From positions 31,397 to 95,396 of IMG/VR virus record IMGVR_UViG_3300003690_000024: a stretch of DNA of 64,000 nucleotides. One strand, written 5' to 3'. Below the pieces are notes generated by a model. The model did not search any database. It worked only from the letters and a program-made list of their open reading frames with translations, and had not been told where the DNA came from. Made by a program: the position numbers and the translations under genes. This DNA comes from a virus. This document shows, in pieces, positions 59,706 through 64,000 of this stretch. Positions within the stretch are counted from its first letter, which is position 1. The number at the start of each line of letters is the position of its first letter.

Positions 59706-62609
59706 ATGGCATATAAATTTCAGAAAGGGACAGCAAACCTTTCAGGATCAATTAAATTAGACTCAGGATATGATCTCCTCGGCGCCGGATCCAACGATCT
59801 CGGCACGAGTGCTGCAAATTTTGCGGTAGGTTATGTTTCTATAGTCAGCGCTAGTACAGTAGTTTCTGGCGCATTCTTTGAAGGTGACGCATCCAGAATG
59901 ACAGGGATTGCCGCTACTGACGTTACAACAACTGGTACATCTACCGACGCGACTTACTATCCGCTTTTCGTTGATACCGCAGCTGGTGAATCTGGAGAAA
60001 CTGTTCGAGTTCACTCTACAGTTGCGATTAACCCGGGAACGGGTCTACTGTCCGCAACGACAGTGAGTGCCTCAACAGGTACAGGCAGCTTCGGTGGCGG
60101 CATTAGTGCCGGTAACGAAGGATTTACTGTTGGTTACACGGGCGCAGTTACGGCAACAACTATCTCTGGTTCTGGTGCTTTAAGCGTTGGTGCTGGCGCA
60201 ACTATGGCTGGTGCTCTTAACATGCAGGCCGGCGGAATCACCAATGCTGGTGCGATTGCTGGTGCAACAACTGTTGCGATGGGGGGCGCCTTCACCGGCG
60301 CAACCACGATTACTGGCTCAGGCGCTCTAAGCATCGGTGCTGGTGCAACACTTGCTGGTGCTTTAGACATGCAGCAAGGGGGCATTAATAATGCTGGTGC
60401 GATTGCTAAGGCAACAACAATCTCCGGCTCTGGTGCTCTAAGTGTCGGTGCTGGTGCAACACTTGCTGGTGCTCTTAACATGCAATCTGCAGGGATCACC
60501 AATGCTGGCTCAATCGCCGGCGCAACAACTCTTGCGATGGGCGGTGCACTTACGGGTGCAACAACGATGTCTGGCTCCGGAGCTGTTACGGTTGATAGTA
60601 TTACATTAGGCGAGGACTATAGTATTAGCAGCGCCGGCGCAGCTTCCGTCGCTTCTGTCAACGTCAATGCAGGCGGTATTACTAACGCTGGTGCAATCGC
60701 TGGTGCAACAACTATTGCGATGGGCGGCGACCTTACTGGTGTGTCGGCCCTTTCGGCTTCGGGAGGAATCACTGGATCCCAGTTCTCCATCCGCGACCGC
60801 GGTCTGTCCCCGACGGGAAACGACACACAGTTCTTTATGGGGACTGCAACTGTTGGTGGTGGTACTAACATTATCAAAAGTTATGGAAGCACGTTGTTAA
60901 TTGAAAACGAAGCGACTGGAGCTTCCGGGGACACGAAGCCCATTCTGCTTCGACTGGGAAGTAATGATGCATACACTGCTGTGAAGATTAGAAATGCCTC
61001 GAACAGCGACCTGTTCTATGTGGATGGAACCGGCGCCGCTTCTGGGTCATCAACCCTTTCGGCTCTTGGAATTACGGGTACCTCTCTTAATGTTCAGGCT
61101 GGCGGAATCACCAATGCTGGCGTTATTGCTGGTACTACATTGCTTACGGCCTCTACGGGCTTGAGTGGTACAACTATTTACGCCAACAAGCTTTTTGGTG
61201 ACGGTGCTGGTATCACTGGTATCTCGCTCTCAAATGCAGATACTGTAGACGTTACGTCTTCGACAAGTAATGTGACCTACGGACTAGTCTTTACGCAGGG
61301 CGCACAGACTGATGGTGGTTTGGGGCTTGCGCTCCAACTTACTGGTGCGACTTTCAATCCAGCGACTGCTGAACTTTCTGGATCTGGTGCCCTTTCGGTT
61401 GGCGGTGGTGCAACTATGGCTGGTGCGTTGAACATGCAAGCTGGCGGAATCACCAATGCTGGTGCGATTGCTGGCGCAACCACTGGAGCGTTTTCGGATA
61501 CACTGACCGTAGCGAGTATCACCAGTTCGGCTGGTTCAACTCTGAGTGTCGGTGGTGGTGTAACTCTTGCTGGTAACTTAAATGTGCAAGGTGGGAATAT
61601 TGAAAGCGCAGGCACAATCTCCGGTTCTGGTGCTCTAAGTGTCGGCGCCGGCGCAACTATGGCTGGTGCTCTTAACATGCAGGCCGGCGGAATCACCAAT
61701 GCTGGTGCAATTGCTGGTGCAACAACGATCTCTGGTTCTGGTGCTGTTACGGTTGATAGTATTACCTTAAACGGTGATTATAGTATTAGCAACGCTGGAG
61801 CGGCCGTTGTCGCTTCTCTTAATGTTAGTGATGGTAATATCACAAATGTTGGCGACATCAACTGCGACTCTGTTAGTGTTGATGATTCAGCTGTTGGCCT
61901 TAATATTGACTTTGGAGGCACTACAGGACTCAACAAGATTAGTCTTACTGATAATCTTGCAGATGCTCTTAACATTACGCAGGCTGGTAACTCTTATATC
62001 AAGCTTGTTACGACGGATGATGAGGAAGCGGTCGTCCTTGGTTACGATCTCCAAATTCGTGATGGTTACAACATCGCGGCCAAAGGGGATATGGGGATAG
62101 ATATCCGCCAGGCAACCACTGGTCAATCTGGTCTGAGTATGACTGATAATTTGGCGTCTGCCTTTTACATTCATCAGGGCGGCACTAGCTATCTGAAGTT
62201 TGTCACAACAAATGATGGTGAGCAAGTGCTCGCTGAGAAGGACTTCATAATCGGTGCTAATGTTAATTCTGATGTAGTTCTCGGTATTAACGGGCCAGTC
62301 GACTTTTATAGCCAGAAACTGCTTACTGCAAGTGTTAATCTTGATGAAGACGCGTCGTCTGGTTTTACGCACTCGCATACCCACTACATTTGCAGTGGTT
62401 CGTCTGCGATAACGATTGACTTGCCAGCGCTTGAAAACGGTGCTTCCTTGTGGGTTAAGCGTCACCCGAGCATGACAAATAATGTTACGCTTTCTCCGAG
62501 TGGATCAACCCACTTGATTGACGGCCTTAATGATCCCGTTGTTCTGGAAACAGCCGGAGCATCGTTGCAGCTTGTTGCATCTGGTTCCTTGAACTGGTAC
62601 ATCTACTAA
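59706..62609 (+). CDS. Repeat-rich tail/whisker fibre (967 aa)
   Basis: It starts MAYKFQKGTANLSGS after a consensus ribosome site (AGGAGG, 59692-59697). The shaft contains many near-identical units, SGSGALSVGAGAT-x-AGALNM followed by Q-x-GGITNAGAIAGAT, alternating with SGSGAVTVDSITL-type units. The C-terminal part is a non-repetitive beta domain ending GSLNWYIY, like the previous gene. Such beta-repeat trimers are typical of phage fibre shafts. An intrinsic terminator follows 40 bases downstream. It may recombine with the gene before it because repeat DNA is shared. Confidence 0.68.
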   Translation: MAYKFQKGTANLSGSIKLDSGYDLLGAGSNDLGTSAANFAVGYVSIVSASTVVSGAFFEGDASRMTGIAATDVTTTGTSTDATYYPLFVDTAAGESGETVRVHSTVAINPGTGLLSATTVSASTGTGSFGGGISAGNEGFTVGYTGAVTATTISGSGALSVGAGATMAGALNMQAGGITNAGAIAGATTVAMGGAFTGATTITGSGALSIGAGATLAGALDMQQGGINNAGAIAKATTISGSGALSVGAGATLAGALNMQSAGITNAGSIAGATTLAMGGALTGATTMSGSGAVTVDSITLGEDYSISSAGAASVASVNVNAGGITNAGAIAGATTIAMGGDLTGVSALSASGGITGSQFSIRDRGLSPTGNDTQFFMGTATVGGGTNIIKSYGSTLLIENEATGASGDTKPILLRLGSNDAYTAVKIRNASNSDLFYVDGTGAASGSSTLSALGITGTSLNVQAGGITNAGVIAGTTLLTASTGLSGTTIYANKLFGDGAGITGISLSNADTVDVTSSTSNVTYGLVFTQGAQTDGGLGLALQLTGATFNPATAELSGSGALSVGGGATMAGALNMQAGGITNAGAIAGATTGAFSDTLTVASITSSAGSTLSVGGGVTLAGNLNVQGGNIESAGTISGSGALSVGAGATMAGALNMQAGGITNAGAIAGATTISGSGAVTVDSITLNGDYSISNAGAAVVASLNVSDGNITNVGDINCDSVSVDDSAVGLNIDFGGTTGLNKISLTDNLADALNITQAGNSYIKLVTTDDEEAVVLGYDLQIRDGYNIAAKGDMGIDIRQATTGQSGLSMTDNLASAFYIHQGGTSYLKFVTTNDGEQVLAEKDFIIGANVNSDVVLGINGPVDFYSQKLLTASVNLDEDASSGFTHSHTHYICSGSSAITIDLPALENGASLWVKRHPSMTNNVTLSPSGSTHLIDGLNDPVVLETAGASLQLVASGSLNWYIY
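60157..61770 (+). repeat. Fibre-shaft repeat array
   Basis: Copies of a unit of roughly 110-150 bases begin near 60160, 60310, 60425, 61380 and 61620, each encoding SGSGALSVGAGAT-type shaft repeats. Some copies differ by only a few bases over 80 or more. A related copy lies in the previous gene near 58010. The array is coding, so it is not CRISPR or intergenic. Confidence 0.7.
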
Positions 62610-62648
62610 GATTGTGTTGAAGACTTAACAGTCGAGTACAAAAACTTT

Positions 62649-62683
62649 AAGGGTGGGTATTCTTCGGGGTACCCACCCTTTTT
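62649..62683 (+). terminator. Strong intrinsic terminator after the 967-aa fibre gene
   Basis: AAGGGTGGGTA (62649-62659) pairs perfectly with TACCCACCCTT (62670-62680) around a 10-base loop, and TTTTT lies at 62679-62683. This is the clearest Rho-independent terminator in the window and closes the fibre gene. Confidence 0.85.
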
Positions 62684-62706
62684 GTATTCAGCTTTCTATT
62701 TAACAT

Positions 62707-63636
62707 ATGGCGTACAAGTTTAGAAAAGGTGCGGCAGGTTTATCGGGATCAATGACCACCGATGATATTGCTTATTTTTATGATACGGACACCAAACTTG
62801 ATTGGGACAATGATTATATAAGTCTTCAGACGGGGGGCAATAATGTCTTGACGGTTAGCGGGTCGACGGTCGGGGTCCTTGACACCGCTCCGGACGGGTA
62901 TGCTCTTTCTGTTTCCGGCAATGTAGGATTTGCTGAGTATATCTATCACCAGGGCGACGATGATACTTACATCAGATTTGAAGCTGATAGCATAAACATA
63001 TATGCTGGCGGCAGACAGATGATCAAAATGGTAGAAGGTGCCACGGACAAAATTACAATCAATAATGGAGGCCAGGATCTCGATCTTCAGATTAAAGGTG
63101 AAAATGAAGCCAACCTTATCCGAACGATTGCAGCAGATGACAGCGTGGGTATCGTCGCAAATGCACCTAAGATTACTTTAGATGTACATTATACGGGCTC
63201 TGGAGATCCTATAAACCTTGGAAATGACACCGGTGGTGGTGAGGTGGTATTTTTTGGAACTTCCTCAGCCGCCATGGTCGCGGGAGGTATCTATTATTTA
63301 AATACAGATGGGGGATGGCAATCAGCGGATAGTGCAACCACGGGAAGCGGCCACAAACAGTTACTGGGGGTGGCTGTGGGTACCAAGGCCGAAGACGATG
63401 GCGTACTGATTAGGGGATACTTCGATGTAAATACCTTTTATTCCGGCTCCTTCATAAAGGGAGGTCCCATGTACATTCAATCCAGCAGCGCCTCCCGCGC
63501 TGCTACCGCAGGCGGCTATCTAAGCGGGGCCGCTCCCACGGCCGGCGATTCATATGTTAGAGTTGTGGGGTATGGCACAGATACAGCCAATGTAATTTAT
63601 TTTAATCCGGATTCTACGTATGTTGAGATCGCATAA
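62707..63636 (+). CDS. Fibre-related virion protein (309 aa)
   Basis: Starts MAYKFRKGAAGLSGS, nearly the same N-terminus as the preceding fibre (MAYKFQKGTANLSGS). Residues about 75-150 (HQGDDDTYIRFEADSINIYA; KGENEANLIRT) match a domain of the 953-aa fibre (HNGDTNTFIRFVPDRMYIEA; KGDNEANLIRT). The C-terminal part has GHKQLLGVAVGTKAEDDGVL and a Ser-rich beta end. The gene follows a strong terminator but has no clear ribosome site; CTATTTAACA lies directly before ATG. It is a mosaic of modules used by the other fibres. Confidence 0.65.
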   Translation: MAYKFRKGAAGLSGSMTTDDIAYFYDTDTKLDWDNDYISLQTGGNNVLTVSGSTVGVLDTAPDGYALSVSGNVGFAEYIYHQGDDDTYIRFEADSINIYAGGRQMIKMVEGATDKITINNGGQDLDLQIKGENEANLIRTIAADDSVGIVANAPKITLDVHYTGSGDPINLGNDTGGGEVVFFGTSSAAMVAGGIYYLNTDGGWQSADSATTGSGHKQLLGVAVGTKAEDDGVLIRGYFDVNTFYSGSFIKGGPMYIQSSSASRAATAGGYLSGAAPTAGDSYVRVVGYGTDTANVIYFNPDSTYVEIA

Positions 63637-63671
63637 TGGCACAGGCCATCGCAAATATATCAGGAGTAAGT

Positions 63672-64000
63672 ATGGCGAATATTAAAAGTATTGGCGGCGT
63701 TGATTATAGTGGCTGGGCGGAAACCTATTCGATCGATTTTGCTGATTATGATAGTAGTGGCGAAATGGCCACGGACGGCACCATCGACATCAATGGTGTG
63801 ACTTGGACCGCCGATGGCACTGGGTATGGTACAATCGAGGTTCAACCAGGCGTGGGCCTAGACATCATCGCTGGAAGCAACAGTGATATGTTCGGTGGTA
63901 CATTTAATATTCCACGTTTGACGGCTGATGTAAGCGACATGATACCGGGCCTGAACGCTCAAGACGTTATATGTATGCAGTGGATTCAAAGTTACCCCGA
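63672..64000 (+). CDS. Virion/fibre protein, 3' end outside window
   Basis: An open frame to the window end. ATG 63672 follows CAGGAGTAAGT with ideal spacing; an in-frame ATG at 63636 overlaps the previous stop as TAATG and would add 12 residues. The visible 109 residues (MANIKSIGGVDYSGWAETYS and DINGVTWTADGTGYGTIEVQ) look like a beta-sandwich at the start of a fibre or LamG-like receptor protein. No family can be fixed from this part. Confidence 0.6.
   Translation, partial: MANIKSIGGVDYSGWAETYSIDFADYDSSGEMATDGTIDINGVTWTADGTGYGTIEVQPGVGLDIIAGSNSDMFGGTFNIPRLTADVSDMIPGLNAQDVICMQWIQSYP

Noticed and set aside
58000-61780. Regular repeats resembling a CRISPR array
   Set aside because: The repeats are translated in frame as fibre-shaft units and lack the short palindromic repeat and unique spacer pattern of CRISPR.

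Overview
This window is part of the genome of a tailed double-stranded DNA phage with a contractile, T4-like tail (class Caudoviricetes, myovirus architecture). The evidence is a gp25-type baseplate wedge protein, a gp6/J-type wedge protein, a tail protein carrying a GH24 lysozyme, a large terminase, a portal protein, a gp21-type (S80) prohead protease and a gp55-like late sigma factor. Virion genes alone fill more than 40 kb, so the whole genome is probably large. Several conserved small protein families look like those I associate with uncultured marine phages. That is recall, not a search result, and the host cannot be named from this window. No tRNA, CRISPR array, integrase or insertion sequence was recognised.

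Layout. 1-2953: sugar-nucleotide cassette (NeuB-like synthase cut by the window edge, HAD phosphatase, GDP-mannose 3,5-epimerase-like protein, second SDR epimerase). 2950-4901: small conserved proteins and the gp55-like sigma factor. 4888-16637: tail lysozyme, spike-like protein, an 1872-residue virion protein, baseplate wedges gp25 and gp6, and a DNRLRE-like protein. 16645-38553: a giant LamG adhesin (3132 aa) with its probable frameshifted continuation, then a series of virion proteins. 38566-40003: RuvC-like resolvase and DnaG-type primase. 40011-41387: four small proteins sharing one N-terminal leader peptide. 41391-44602: a sigma70-like promoter within a hairpin, then a fused Mre11-Rad50 (gp47-gp46) protein. 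44592-45338: a J-domain protein, the only convincing minus-strand gene. 45380-46456: three small membrane or exported proteins, possibly a lysis module. 46453-56066: packaging and head assembly (Zn-ribbon protein, unknown, TerL, portal, head proteins, prohead protease, scaffold/internal-protein candidates). 56074-56301: ribosomal protein bS21 homologue. 56344-64000: decoration-type protein and a family of repeat-rich fibres.

How the parts fit. The sigma factor should direct late transcription of the structural operons, which run almost without gaps on the plus strand and often overlap as ATGA, TAATG or GTGA. Resolvase, primase and Mre11-Rad50 belong to recombination-dependent replication and feed the terminase/portal motor. 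The protease sits beside proteins whose helical, Glu-rich N-termini carry [I/L]-x-E sites, and the same kind of leader heads four unrelated proteins 14 kb away. This suggests a modular head-targeting and processing tag.

Three genes are broken by single-frame shifts (near 26040, 36820 and 40196), where the next frame continues the same protein. They could be recoding sites, true splits or sequencing errors. No major capsid, tail sheath or tail tube gene was recognised here. No stretch longer than 300 bases lacks coding; the only sizeable gap between start-bearing ORFs (40200-40406) is filled by the -1 continuation described below.
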